Notes: generated by a model from the sequence alone, not told the origin. A DNA stretch of 64,000 bases from JACCZH01 sp963729445 (GCA_963729445.1 CAVSNU010000005.1:1-64000), one strand, 5' to 3'. Counted from the first letter of the stretch, positions 37,500 through 46,801 are shown. Numbers and translations: made by a program.

Positions 37500-37990
37500 C
37501 ATCCTCGGCGTTCACCAGCCATCCGGGGTGTTCATAAGCCATCCCGGGTGTTGATCAGTCATCCTGAGTACTCAACCACAGGGGAGTTGTCACGCTCCGG
37601 GCTTCCGTCGGTCGATCGGGGAGGACACCATCATCCTGCGCTTATGAGTCATCCTGAGCTTGTTCGTCATCCTGCGCCTATGAGTCATCCTGACGCAAGG
37701 AAGGATCTCTGCGTCAAACGCCTCGGCAATCAAGCAAGAGATCCTTCCTTGCGTCAGGATGACGATCAAGCTCAGTACTGGACCACAGGGCAGCTCCGGG
37801 GTTCCTATTTGTCCGTAGGGGAGGAGCTCGTCTCCTCCCGAAACCCCGGTCCGCTCGACGGGAGGAGACGAGCTCCTCCCCTACGGGAGTGTCACCATCA
37901 TCGTGGTCGAGTACTGAGCACCAGCGAAGGATCTCTGGCTTGACACCGGAGACGTTTGACGCAGAGATCCTTCCTTTCGTCAGGATGACT
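37500..37990. repeat. cluster of several palindromic repeat types
   Basis: Left part (37500-37680) has irregularly spaced AGTCATCC/CATCCTG units. Then come 25-bp perfect arms at 37684-37708 and 37739-37763 (GTCATCCTGACGCAAGG...) and 28-bp perfect arms at 37813-37840 and 37859-37886 built on GTAGGGGAGGAGCTCGTC. A looser CGAAGGATCTC...GAGATCCTTC pair follows at 37924-37974. No coding sequence is supported here. The mix of families suggests elements inserted into or beside one another. Confidence 0.85.
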
Positions 37991-38000
37991 GATTAGGCGC

Positions 38001-38159
38001 TCAGGGCAGGCATGAAGTCGAATGGATCCGTTCAATGACCTCGTCCGGGATCATGCCGGCGTAGGTTGCCCACCACGTTCGCCTTGCGACGTGCTGAATG
38101 CCGGGCAGGTCGTACTCACCAGCAACCCGGACCAGCAGAGATACAGACAGGTTGGTCAT
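38001..38159 (-). pseudogene. N-terminal remnant of a GNAT acetyltransferase
   Basis: From ATG 38159 it reads SLLVRVAGEYDLPGIQHVARRTW then WATYAGMIPDEVIERI, the usual first 45 residues of a GNAT enzyme, then stops after HSTSCLP. The missing 100 or more residues would lie where the repeat cluster now is. Its last codons overlap repeat-like sequence (GAAGTCGAATGGATCC), so a repeat-associated event probably removed the rest. Confidence 0.65.
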
Positions 38160-38247
38160 GCGGTGAACTCCATTGGGGTTTCTGGGCGACACCGCTTATG
38201 ATCGTCTCATAGACGACGCTGAACGCATTGACATAAAGGAAGTGACG

Positions 38248-38910
38248 ATGCCACGCCCAAGGGATCTCATCGACGTCTCAGTCGTGATATGGCCGGGAGC
38301 TCTGCAGTGGCCCGGCGAGGAAGTGCTTGAGGTACGCGCGCTCTCAGCCTTGCCGGCCGATCCAGCCGCGGTGACCATCATCACAATGACGACCCACACG
38401 GGGACCCACGTCGACGCCCCAAGCCACTACTATCGGGATGGAAAGACGCTCGATCAGATTCCATTGGATCGATGGGTGGGGCCCTGTTTCGTCGTCAATC
38501 TATCCACGCTGGAGGCTGACATCACCGCGCAAGATCTGGATGCCGCCGGTATCCCCGACGGCGTGACCCGGCTTGTGTTGCGAACACGCAACTCCGAGCT
38601 CTGGCGTACACACCCCCAGACCTTCGTGCAGGATTACGTCGCCCTGGCGCCCTCGGGAGCCCGCTGGCTCGTTGAACGCGACGTGCGCCTGGTGGCGATC
38701 GACTACCTCTCGGTCGGGGCGTTTGGCCCCGAGGGCGTGGAAACGCACCAGATCCTGCTTGGCAACGACGTGTTGGTCGTTGAGGCGCTGAACCTGACGG
38801 ATGTCCCGGCGGGGCCCTATGAGCTGTTGTGCTTCCCGCTCAACATCCGCGGCGCTGACGGCGCGCCCGCCCGGGTAGCGCTACGAGCTATGGACGGGCA
38901 GCCCGGTTAA
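38248..38910 (+). CDS. cyclase family protein, kynurenine-formamidase-like
   Basis: 220 residues from ATG 38248 (AAGGAAG upstream). The metal motif HTGTHVDAPSH at residues 50-60 is the cyclase/KynB signature; TRLVLRTRNSELW and RLVAIDYLSVGAFG follow as expected. These Zn or Mn amidohydrolases open N-formylkynurenine or related rings and esters. The convergent neighbour is a kynurenine-type aminotransferase overlapping by 30 bp, which makes a tryptophan-degradation link attractive but not proven. Confidence 0.85.
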   Translation: MPRPRDLIDVSVVIWPGALQWPGEEVLEVRALSALPADPAAVTIITMTTHTGTHVDAPSHYYRDGKTLDQIPLDRWVGPCFVVNLSTLEADITAQDLDAAGIPDGVTRLVLRTRNSELWRTHPQTFVQDYVALAPSGARWLVERDVRLVAIDYLSVGAFGPEGVETHQILLGNDVLVVEALNLTDVPAGPYELLCFPLNIRGADGAPARVALRAMDGQPG

Positions 38911-40056
38911 CCGCTCCGCCGCGGCGTCGATGGTGTCAAACTCCTTGGCAAAACAGAATCGCGCTTGCAACGGAGCGCTCGCCGGATCCAGGTAGAACGC
39001 CGACGGCGGAATTGCCGCAACTCGCTGCTCCACGACGAGGCTGCGGCAGAAATCAACGTCGGTCTCAAATCCGAGATGGCTAATGTCCGAGAGCAGGAAG
39101 TAGCTCCCCTGACAGTCCAACGGTGGTAATCCGGCGTCCGCCAACACCGCTCGCAATCTATCGCGCCGCAGTGAGTAGCTGTCGACCAGCTCCCGGTAGT
39201 ACCCGCGCTCACCGGCGGTCTCCAGGGCAACGGCCATCGCTTCCTGGAACGGCGTGGCAGTCGCGAAGACGTTGAACTGATGCACGGTCCGAAGGGCAGC
39301 GTTCATCTCAGCTGGCCCTGTCACGTAGCCGATCTTCCAGCCGGTCATCGAGAAGGTTTTGCCGGTCGAATTGAGCGTCAGCGTGCGCTCCCACATTCCC
39401 GGCAAGGTGGAGATCGGGATGTGTTCGTGCTCGTCGAAGACGATGCGATCGTAGACCTCATCGGCAAGCACCAGCACGTCGTGTTCCTGGCAGACGGCGG
39501 CGATCTGCTCAAGTTCCTGCCGGTTGAACACTTTGCCGGTCGGGTTGTGCGGCGTATTCAGCAGCAGCAGCCGGGTGTTTGGGCCTACCACTGCGCGTAG
39601 CTCATCGGGGTCGAAGGACCAGGTGGGTGGAGTGAGCCGCACAACCTTCGGAATACCGCCGGCCATAATCACCTGGGGCACGTAGGCGTCGTAGAACGGT
39701 TCAAAGAAGACCACCTCGTCACCGGGGTTGACGAACGCGAGCATCGAGATGAAGAGCGCTTCCGTTGCGCCGGTGGTAACGGTCACCTCGCGGTCGGCGT
39801 CAACCTGCCGGTCAAACCGCTGCGCCCAATCAGCAGCGATTGCCGAACGCAGCCGGGGCGTGCCGTGGCTGGGTGCATACTGATTCATGTCGCGCCGGAT
39901 CGCCTCAGCCGCGGCTTCCTTCACGAAATCCGGGCCGGCGAAATCCGGGAAGCCCTGTCCGAGATTGATCGCCTGGTGAGCCACCGCCAGAGCGCTCATC
40001 TCGGTAAATACCGATGTGCCAAATGTCGCAATTCTGTCCGCCCCGGCTGGCCGCAT
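38881..40056 (-). CDS. class I aminotransferase, kynurenine/methionine type
   Basis: 391 residues. INLGQGFPDFAGPDFVKEAA at the N-terminus, NTPHNPTGKVFNRQEL, VLADEVYDRIVF and the PLP lysine in LNSTGKTFSMTGWKIGYV identify the subgroup of kynurenine-oxoglutarate and methionine aminotransferases. It moves an amino group from a hydrophobic or sulfur amino acid to a 2-oxo acid. Start ATG 40056 has GGGGAGA upstream. Its 3' end overlaps the cyclase gene tail to tail. Confidence 0.92.
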   Translation of the reverse strand: MRPAGADRIATFGTSVFTEMSALAVAHQAINLGQGFPDFAGPDFVKEAAAEAIRRDMNQYAPSHGTPRLRSAIAADWAQRFDRQVDADREVTVTTGATEALFISMLAFVNPGDEVVFFEPFYDAYVPQVIMAGGIPKVVRLTPPTWSFDPDELRAVVGPNTRLLLLNTPHNPTGKVFNRQELEQIAAVCQEHDVLVLADEVYDRIVFDEHEHIPISTLPGMWERTLTLNSTGKTFSMTGWKIGYVTGPAEMNAALRTVHQFNVFATATPFQEAMAVALETAGERGYYRELVDSYSLRRDRLRAVLADAGLPPLDCQGSYFLLSDISHLGFETDVDFCRSLVVEQRVAAIPPSAFYLDPASAPLQARFCFAKEFDTIDAAAERLTGLPVHSS

Positions 40057-40150
40057 ACTCTCTCCCCTAGCTAACCTGCGTCATCTCTCTCCTGGCTTCG
40101 GAGTATAGCGCCCTTCCGCAGGGCTTGAGTCATCCTTGCGATGCCCCTTT

Positions 40151-40291
40151 AGTCGCCCTGAGCGTTCATCAGTCATCCTGAGCGTTCATCAGTCATCCTG
40201 ACCGCCAGCGAAGGATCTCGGCTGGACTCTCGAGGCGGTTGACGCAGAGATCCTTCGCTGGCGCTCAGGATGACTGATGAACTCAGGATGT
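40151..40291. repeat. long inverted repeat with tandem lead-in (CATCCTGA family)
   Basis: Arms of 35 nt at 40185-40219 and 40247-40281, one mismatch, 27-nt loop, built on CAGTCATCCTGA...CGAAGGATCTC. A 20-bp tandem duplication (CCTGAGCGTTCATCAGTCAT twice, from 40157) leads into the left arm. The remaining gap, 40057-40477, has no gene. Confidence 0.88.
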
Positions 40292-40477
40292 CTCTCTGTG
40301 AGAGCGGGTGGCTCAGGACGTCTTCGTATGTCACAGCGGAGGCAGTACGTCAGTACTTCCCTGACCTGGTACCTATCGCGCTATGCCGTGCTCGTTAGTG
40401 TGGGTACGCTGACCTGTGGAGACCCGGCTTTGATCCGTCTCCGGCATTGGCTTGCAACCAGAGAGCGGTAGAAAACG

Positions 40478-42257
40478 ATGACAGCGACGAGCAGTAAGCT
40501 CGAAAAGATTCACTTGCATTCTCCTCCGAGGGATCTTCCCGGCTCGCCCAACGTGGGAGGCGCGACGATCGAGGCATACACCGCACCGGTACCGGATGCA
40601 CCCTCCGAAGTAGCGTCGCCTGCGTCCCGCAAAGCGCGCCTCAGCCCCGTGCTCAACTTGCAACCTGTCGCGCTCAACGCGCTGCCGCAGTGGGGCATCA
40701 TCGCCGGGTTGGCGGCGTGGGCAGTGGTATCGTCGTCAGGTAGTCCGGCCGGCGTGGGCGCCGCGGTCGCACTGGTTGTGGCGGGACTGTTGCAGATGCT
40801 GATCGTCCTGCGCATCAACCGCGGGGTTGTATCACAGCGCGGCGGCCAGGCGATTGCCAACCTGGCGTTTCTCCTGGCGGTGTGCTTCACGGGCATGGTG
40901 GGGGCGACGCTGGTTAGCCCGGTCGTGCTGCTGATCCCCGCACTGGTTTGGACGCTCGCCGCTACCAGCCCGAAACCCTGGATGGCCACTCTTGGCAGCC
41001 GCGTTGCCATACTGGTGACGGCGGTCATTGCGGTGCTGAGCGCATCGCGATTTGCCGAGAACCCCACGCCGGCTTTTCAGACGGTCGCGATGGGTGTGAC
41101 TCTCGCGGTGGCAACGCTTGGAGCGGCCTGGCACGGGCGGCAGGTTGGACCCCGCCTGCTCGAAACGACGCTCGCGGACGCGACGCCGGTTGACTCACCC
41201 AGCGCAATCGAGCCCCTGGATGTGGTGCGCCTGGAAATCGCCGGACTGAGCGACCCGGCGGGTATCGCGGCGGCGGCAGCGGCCGCCCTGGACCGCCGGC
41301 TTCTCCCGTCGTACATCGCCATTGTCGAGAGAGTGCCCGAGGGCCACTCGTTTGTGCCGTTAACAGAGGTTGTCAACGACATGGCCCTGACCGGGCTAGG
41401 TCGCAAGTTGGCCGGCATCACGGAGAGCGCCCTCTCAAAGGGGTCGGCACTCTGGATCCTCGATGACACTGATCAATCTGTCACCGTCACCTGCCGGCGC
41501 ATGGGAATCCACGCAGCGTTGATCGTTCCGCTGGAGCATCTCTCCAACCGCATCGGCGCCATTCAGATCGCGTGGACAGACGCTCTAGGTCCGGCCGCAC
41601 TGGCGGAGGCGCTATCGTTCAGCACCGAGCTCGCTCGGCTGGTAACACCGGATCTGGCAATCGCCCAGTTTTCGTCTGGAGATCGAGCGCGGCTACTTTA
41701 CCGCGATCGCATCGCTGGCCGCCCGGGTGGATGACCGCGATGCGTTCACCCGCGGTCACTCGCGGCGAGTGGCCAAGCACGCGCTCGCCATTGCTGAGGC
41801 GCTGAATCTCGACGACGACCAGCAACGCAAGCTGTTGTACGCGGCCGAACTGCACGACATCGGCCGGATCGGTGTTAGCGACGACATTCTCAGCAAACCA
41901 GGTGCCCTGACCGCTGATGAGCGGGCGCAGGTACGCGCTTACCCACGGATCTCGGCAGATATCGTGGAGCCCCTCTCCTTCTTCACCGACGTTCGTGAAG
42001 TGGTGTTGCACCAGAACGAGCGCTGGGACGGTCAGGGTTATCCTGGCAAGCTCAGTGGCATGGATATCCCGTTGCTGTCGCGGATACTGGCGGTCGCTGA
42101 CGCCTTTGACGCGATGACCAGTCCACGCGCATATCGGTCGGCGATGTCCGCCCAGATGGCGCTTACGGAGCTCTGGAAAGCGCGCGGCACCAAGTATGAC
42201 CCCGAGATCGTCGAGGCCTTCGTTATGCACGGCAGCGTGCGCTCGAAAGTGGCGTAA
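40478..42257 (+). CDS. membrane GAF/HD-GYP signalling protein, one frameshift
   Basis: About 592 residues once one T is removed from TTTT at about 41668-41671. Residues 65-215 contain several hydrophobic helices, about 250-395 look like a GAF sensor domain, and from about 410 an HD-GYP domain runs: RGHSRRVAKHALAIAEAL, AELHDIGRIGV, HQNERWDGQGYP and LAVADAFDAMTSPR. HD-GYP proteins hydrolyse cyclic-di-GMP at a two-metal centre. As written the GAF and HD parts are in separate frames. Confidence 0.88.
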
Positions 42258-42260
42258 GGC

Positions 42261-42307
42261 CTCGTCCGTGCTCCCCGCTTCACGGTGGGGCGGGGAGCAC
42301 GGACGAG
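42261..42307. terminator. bidirectional terminator
   Basis: Perfect 18-bp stem CTCGTCCGTGCTCCCCGC with complement at 42290-42307, 11-nt loop, lying exactly between the converging HD-GYP and SnoaL-like genes. Confidence 0.75.
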
Positions 42308-42309
42308 TG

Positions 42310-42726
42310 CTAGACCTTTGGAGCTTCGGCCTCGATCGTGGCGAAGGTCTGAGCGTCCCAGCGTCCGGCGCAGTGAGCGTGGTGTTCGGCGATCCGGTCG
42401 CCGTCAAGGATCAGCATGTGCATCTGGCGCACGCCGACAACCTCGGGGGTGTTATCGCCGGCCTCAAACCTCTCCCATCGCCGCTCGAACTCAACGACAG
42501 CGCCACGACTGGTCGGCTCAACGTGAACATCCCTGAGCGTTGCAGCGTTGGGGTACCACTTGATCAGTTCCTCAGCGATTCGTGCAGGGCCCTGGACCGC
42601 AAAGTTCCATTGGGGCACGGTGGCGGAAAAGACCGCCCCCGGCGTGTAATGCTCCTCCATTCCGCGCCAGTCGCCGCTCTCCAATCGTGCGAGAAAAGCG
42701 TCAACCGCCGTTGTCGCCGCCTCCAT
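42310..42726 (-). CDS. SnoaL/NTF2-like fold protein
   Basis: 138 residues from ATG 42726, which has GGAGG 4 bp upstream. AVDAFLARLESGDWRGMEEHYTPGAVF and the later RQMHMLILDGDRIAEHHAHCAGRWD fit the cone-shaped SnoaL-like fold. Members are small isomerases, cyclases or ligand-binding proteins; no specific reaction can be inferred. It probably shares a transcript with the monooxygenase-like gene just upstream. Confidence 0.75.
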   Translation of the reverse strand: MEAATTAVDAFLARLESGDWRGMEEHYTPGAVFSATVPQWNFAVQGPARIAEELIKWYPNAATLRDVHVEPTSRGAVVEFERRWERFEAGDNTPEVVGVRQMHMLILDGDRIAEHHAHCAGRWDAQTFATIEAEAPKV

Positions 42727-42758
42727 CGTTCCTCCGATCATTCACTGGGAGGAAGCGA

Positions 42759-43097
42759 TCAAAGACCGTGGGGCACGGCATCCTTCGCGGCCTGATCCGA
42801 TATCCAGCTAAAGACCACCTCGCCGTCTTCAAAGACCGGTGGTTCCTCCAGCAGCTCCACCAACTCGCGATACCAACGATCTTGCTCGGGATCGTTCGCG
42901 TTGGCGAAGTAGCTCTCTCGGCTGTCGAAAATGACTACACCCATGAACTGACGCGGATCATCGACCTTGCGGAGGACGTGGAGTGCGACTGCACCTTTGA
43001 CCATTGGCTGGCGTTCCCGGACCCATCGCTCGCTGTGAGAGAGAACTGCACTCTCTTGCCCAGGCTTCAGCTTCATTCGATAGACAGATCCAAACAT
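42759..43097 (-). CDS. dimeric alpha-beta barrel (antibiotic-monooxygenase-like) protein
   Basis: 112 residues from ATG 43097 with GGAGG upstream. FGSVYRMKLKPGQESAVLSHSERWV and MGVVIFDSRESYFANANDPEQDRWYRELVELL show the beta-alpha-beta pattern of ABM-type or EthD-like dimeric barrels. These are often heme-degrading or quinol-oxidising, but many are uncharacterised. A longer frame exists upstream without a better ribosome site. Confidence 0.65.
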   Translation of the reverse strand: MFGSVYRMKLKPGQESAVLSHSERWVRERQPMVKGAVALHVLRKVDDPRQFMGVVIFDSRESYFANANDPEQDRWYRELVELLEEPPVFEDGEVVFSWISDQAAKDAVPHGL

Positions 43098-43237
43098 GGT
43101 GGCCTCCCTGTACCGTAACGCGTGTCCGTCCTGTCCGTAACAGTAGTGATCCCGCGCGCTGCCAGCATCGTGGAAACCACGGAGGTTCACCGGGTAGGGG
43201 TACGGATTTCCTGGAGTGCTCCGCAACAGGGAAAGGG

Positions 43238-46200
43238 TTACATCGGAGTATTGACAAGGCCCTTGTGGACCGCCCAGGCCGCGATCTGGGCGCGAGACCG
43301 GAAATCCAGTTTGGCGAGAATGTGACTGACGTGCGTCTCGATCGTGCGTTCGCTGACCACCAGCGTATCGGCAATCGCCCGGTTCGACCTGCCCCCTGCG
43401 ATCAGCGTAGCGACATCCCGCTCGCGAGCGGTCAAGCCGTCGAAGCGCTGCTTGGCGATGCGGCGCGTCTGCTCCTCCGGCATTGCTGGAAGGCGCGCGG
43501 CCGCTCGCTCCAGAAACGCGTCCCGTGCCAGGGAGTCGTCCAGCGTACGCGCGATCGCATCGAGGGTTACCGCTGCCTCAGGGCCGCGCCCGAGAATTGC
43601 CTGAATGCGCCAGACCAGAGGCTGTGCGCCCTGGCTACTCGCGGCTGCCAGCGCACTCTCGAGCTCCACTCGTGCCGGCCCTTCCCGTTTCAGGGCGCGC
43701 AACACCCGTCCGCGAAGGAGCCCTAGCCGTGGTAGGACGTGTCCGTTACCAGCCGTCGTGCTCAAGCGCTCGGCACTCTCCATGGCCACGGCCGGATCAT
43801 CCTGGGCCAGCGCAAGCTCGGCCCGGGTATACCAGACGAGGCGTTGGGCGAGGGTTTCGAGCCCCATCCCGGTGCTGAACCCCTGCTCGAGCGCGGCAGA
43901 CGCTTCGTGAAGATCACCGTCAAGAATGCAGCCATTGGCGAGGTAGCCGCTCGCGGCCCGGAACCAGTAGCGCGAACCAATCTCGCGCCCCAGGTCGAGG
44001 GCCGGCACGAGCGCACGCCGGGCTGCAGACCCATCGAGGAGATCGAGGTAGAGCGCCCCCAGGCTACAGCCGGCGGCGGCCATCCATTGCCGGTGCTCAA
44101 TCTCCTCGGCGATTCTGAGCCCTTCGGTGAGCGCGTCGATTGCGCGGCCGTAGCTGCCCATCGCGCCCAGACAACAGCCGAGCCGGAGCAGCGCGTAGGC
44201 TTCGCCGGCGCGCCAGCCGATGTCCCGGGCGATTTCAACCGCTGCCTCGCCGTCGCGCACAGCCTGTACGAGTCCGATCGCGGCACTCGCGGTATCGCTG
44301 TGGTAGGCGGGCCCCTGTACGGCCATCGTTGCCAGGCTGAAGACGAGACCCTGCCGGTCGTCAATCTCCCGGAAGCGCATCGCTGCATCGTTGAGGCTCT
44401 CGTAGGCCTTGCGCAAGTTGCCATTGACGTGGTGAGCCATGCCGAGCAAGGTCAGCGATTGGGCGATGCCGCGGCGGTCGCCCAGTGCGCCGAAAATCTC
44501 CTGGGCCCGCCGGTGAGATCGCCGAGCATCGCGCGTGGCTTCCACCCGGAGATACCAGTTTCCCACCCGGTTCAAGCTGTGGGCAAGGAGCGTTGGATCG
44601 CCGATGAGCCGCGCTGATTCTTGAGCACGGCGAAAGTAGTGACCGCTGCGCTCGTAGTCCCTGCCCGACCAGAGCATGCCCAGGTTGATCAGGGCCTGCC
44701 ACTCCTGACGCCGATCGTTGGATGCTACGGCATCGTCCAGTACCGTCTCATAATCCTGGCGCGCGTGGTCGAAGGCTCCCACCCACTCATAGACCTGACC
44801 GCGCCGGCGCAGCATGTCGACCGGAGCGGCCATACCGAGGTGGCGTGCCGCATCGAGCGCATGACTGAAGTGCTCGATCGCGGCGTGTGGTGAGTAGAGG
44901 TCATGGGCATTTTCACCCGCCCGTCGCGCGTATTCCAGGGCGCCTTCCCAATTGTCGCCCTCGTAGAAGTGGTAGGCGAGATCTGCGAGGCGGGAGTCGC
45001 GCCTGTCAGCGTACAACCGCTCAAGAGCCGAGGCGATCGTGCCGTGCAAGCTCTTGCGCTCGCGCACGAGGAGGTCGGCGTATATCGCCTGACGGGTCAA
45101 TGCATGCCGGAATGCGAAGCGATCGGCCGATTCTTCGACGACCAGCTGGGCGGCGATGAGCTCCTTGATCAAACTCAGGAAGCGCTGCTCGCCATAGCCC
45201 GATATCTCCTGGAGCAGTGCAAAATCGAAACGGCGACCGGCTACAGCCGCGAGGGTCAGCACGCGGTGTGCCTCCGGGCTCAACGGCACGAGCCGTTGCT
45301 GGACGGCGTCATGAATGCTGCGAGGTATTTTCAGCTCGTTCAGCGCTTTGCGGTCCCAGACCCCGTCGTTCAAAAAGATGTCCCCGCCCGCAACAAGCGA
45401 TTTCGACACTTCTTCAATAAAGAACGGGTTGCCCTCGGTGAGCTGCCACATGGCCTGCAGGAAATCCGAGCGCACCGGCCGGTATTGGCCAAACATCTCT
45501 TGCAGCATCAGCTCGACCTGGTTCAGGTCGAGCCGTTCGAGTGTCGACTCGCCCGCGAGGCGCTCCCGGTCAAGGCTGGCCAGGAAGTGATTCAGCTCGG
45601 TGTGTGTTTCGTCGCTGCGGAACGTCAGGAGCAAAAGTGCCGGCCACTCCGGGACGCTGCGCGCGAGGTGCAGCAGAAACTCCAGGCTGGTGGTGTCGCT
45701 CCAGTGGATATCTTCGATGACGATCAGCGTGGGGGCAGCAGCCGCCAGTCTGGCCAGCAGCGACGACATCGACCGCATCAGCCGGTGCTTCTCCTGGTGT
45801 GGCTCCAGTTGGGAGATCGGCTGCACCTGGGGAACGATCGATTCGAGCTCTGGAACGAGCTTGACGATATCTGGAGCGGTGGGGCCGAGGAGGTCGGCGA
45901 TCCTCTCGGGCCTGACCCGGGCAAACAGCGAGCGCAGAAGATCGAGGATCGGTGCAAACGGGAGGCGCCGGTCCGGCTCAAAGCAATGGCCCTGAATCAC
46001 CCGCATGCCGGTTTGCGCTCGTGCTTCGGCCACCAGCCGGGACTTGCCGATGCCGGCCTCTCCGGCAATCAGGAGTGTGCTGCCGTGCCCATTGCGTGCC
46101 GCGCGGGCGAGCCGGTCAAGCCGCTCAAGGTGTGCGTTGCGGCCGATGAGTGTCGGGCAGAGGATCGGCGGATCGAAGCGCAACCCGCGGTCGATCTGGC

Positions 46201-46252
46201 GCGCCGGTACAGCCGGCGGGTGATCAGCAGGACTGGTTCCGGAACGATCCAT
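43238..46252 (-). CDS. LAL-type LuxR transcriptional regulator (AAA-ATPase/TPR/HTH)
   Basis: 1004 residues. Walker A GEAGIGKS at 64-71, Walker B region LIVIEDIHWSD, the STAND-type TEGNPFFIEEV, then a long TPR-like helical array (about 400-900), and a C-terminal LuxR HTH: LTARERDVATLIAGGRSNRAIADTLVVSERTIETHV. Large ATP-binding LuxR regulators sense a ligand through the TPR region and activate transcription. ATG 46252 is preferred over GTG 46255 (GGGAG site). Its target is unknown; the two small genes just downstream could be regulated by it. Confidence 0.93.
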   Translation of the reverse strand: MDRSGTSPADHPPAVPARQIDRGLRFDPPILCPTLIGRNAHLERLDRLARAARNGHGSTLLIAGEAGIGKSRLVAEARAQTGMRVIQGHCFEPDRRLPFAPILDLLRSLFARVRPERIADLLGPTAPDIVKLVPELESIVPQVQPISQLEPHQEKHRLMRSMSSLLARLAAAAPTLIVIEDIHWSDTTSLEFLLHLARSVPEWPALLLLTFRSDETHTELNHFLASLDRERLAGESTLERLDLNQVELMLQEMFGQYRPVRSDFLQAMWQLTEGNPFFIEEVSKSLVAGGDIFLNDGVWDRKALNELKIPRSIHDAVQQRLVPLSPEAHRVLTLAAVAGRRFDFALLQEISGYGEQRFLSLIKELIAAQLVVEESADRFAFRHALTRQAIYADLLVRERKSLHGTIASALERLYADRRDSRLADLAYHFYEGDNWEGALEYARRAGENAHDLYSPHAAIEHFSHALDAARHLGMAAPVDMLRRRGQVYEWVGAFDHARQDYETVLDDAVASNDRRQEWQALINLGMLWSGRDYERSGHYFRRAQESARLIGDPTLLAHSLNRVGNWYLRVEATRDARRSHRRAQEIFGALGDRRGIAQSLTLLGMAHHVNGNLRKAYESLNDAAMRFREIDDRQGLVFSLATMAVQGPAYHSDTASAAIGLVQAVRDGEAAVEIARDIGWRAGEAYALLRLGCCLGAMGSYGRAIDALTEGLRIAEEIEHRQWMAAAGCSLGALYLDLLDGSAARRALVPALDLGREIGSRYWFRAASGYLANGCILDGDLHEASAALEQGFSTGMGLETLAQRLVWYTRAELALAQDDPAVAMESAERLSTTAGNGHVLPRLGLLRGRVLRALKREGPARVELESALAAASSQGAQPLVWRIQAILGRGPEAAVTLDAIARTLDDSLARDAFLERAAARLPAMPEEQTRRIAKQRFDGLTARERDVATLIAGGRSNRAIADTLVVSERTIETHVSHILAKLDFRSRAQIAAWAVHKGLVNTPM

Positions 46253-46452
46253 CACAGGACTCTCCCAGTCTGCATTCAGGTTATGTCATACAGCAAAGCA
46301 TACTCGCATCGGTGCATCGGTCAAGCGAGCCCAAAGCGGTTGCGGGCAACGGTATCGGTATGCGCTGATGGACGTTACCTGCGCCATCCGAGCATGGGGC
46401 GTGGCCCTCTCCTGCGCGCGGGCGGTGGGGCCGGAACGTCGGGTGTGGGCTT

Positions 46453-46479
46453 TAGGGGCGACTCGACGAGTCGCCCCTA
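46453..46479. repeat. perfect 27-nt palindrome, TAGGGGC...GCCCCTA
   Basis: 13-bp arms (TAGGGGCGACTCG and complement) around a single A. It shares the TAGGGG cap with the GCGCAATT-core elements next to it but has a different core. It lies upstream of the LuxR-type regulator, on the far side of its start. Confidence 0.85.
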
Positions 46480-46522
46480 CGGCGCGTGCTCCGCGCTTCG
46501 CAAGGAGCATGATGGCTTGTAC

Positions 46523-46699
46523 GGGCGCAATGATGAGGTTGTCCTGATTGATCCGGTCATGAGGAATGCGTAGGGGCGCAATTCATTGCGCCCTGCCTGA
46601 GCACTCGTGGCGTCGGAGAGGGCGGCAATGAATTGCGCCCCTACGCAGATGGAACCCCACAATGATCGGATGAACCAGGACATCTTCATCATTGCGCCC
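46523..46699 (+). repeat. full-length nested palindromic element, 177 bp
   Basis: Outer arms of 33 nt (46523-46555 and 46667-46699; 29 of 33 pair) begin GGGCGCAATGATGA. Inner arms with the TAGGGGCGCAATTCATTGCG core are at 46569-46592 and 46621-46645 (one extra G). This is the best-preserved copy and reveals that the short palindromes elsewhere are the inner part of a larger structure. No coding sequence is supported inside it. Confidence 0.85.
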
Positions 46700-46750
46700 T
46701 GCCTGAGCACTCCTGGCGTTGGAGAGGGCGCAATGCATTGCGCCCGTACG
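46691..46750 (+). repeat. partial second unit fused to the 46.5-kb element
   Basis: The right outer end of the preceding element (ATTGCGCCC) directly continues into CTGCCTGAGCACTC...GGAGAGGGCGCAATGCATTGCGCCCGTACG, that is, loop plus right inner arm of another copy. The left outer half is missing. The rest of the gap up to 46801 shows no gene. Confidence 0.75.
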
Positions 46751-46801
46751 CAGCGGATCAATGGAGACCGTCCGGATTCCTCCGCGTCATTCGAGCCGGT
46801 G

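Noticed and set aside
37500..37700. CRISPR-like spaced AGTCATCC/CATCCTG units
   Set aside because: Units are short, unequal and irregularly spaced, no cas genes are nearby, and the sequence matches the palindromic repeat family.
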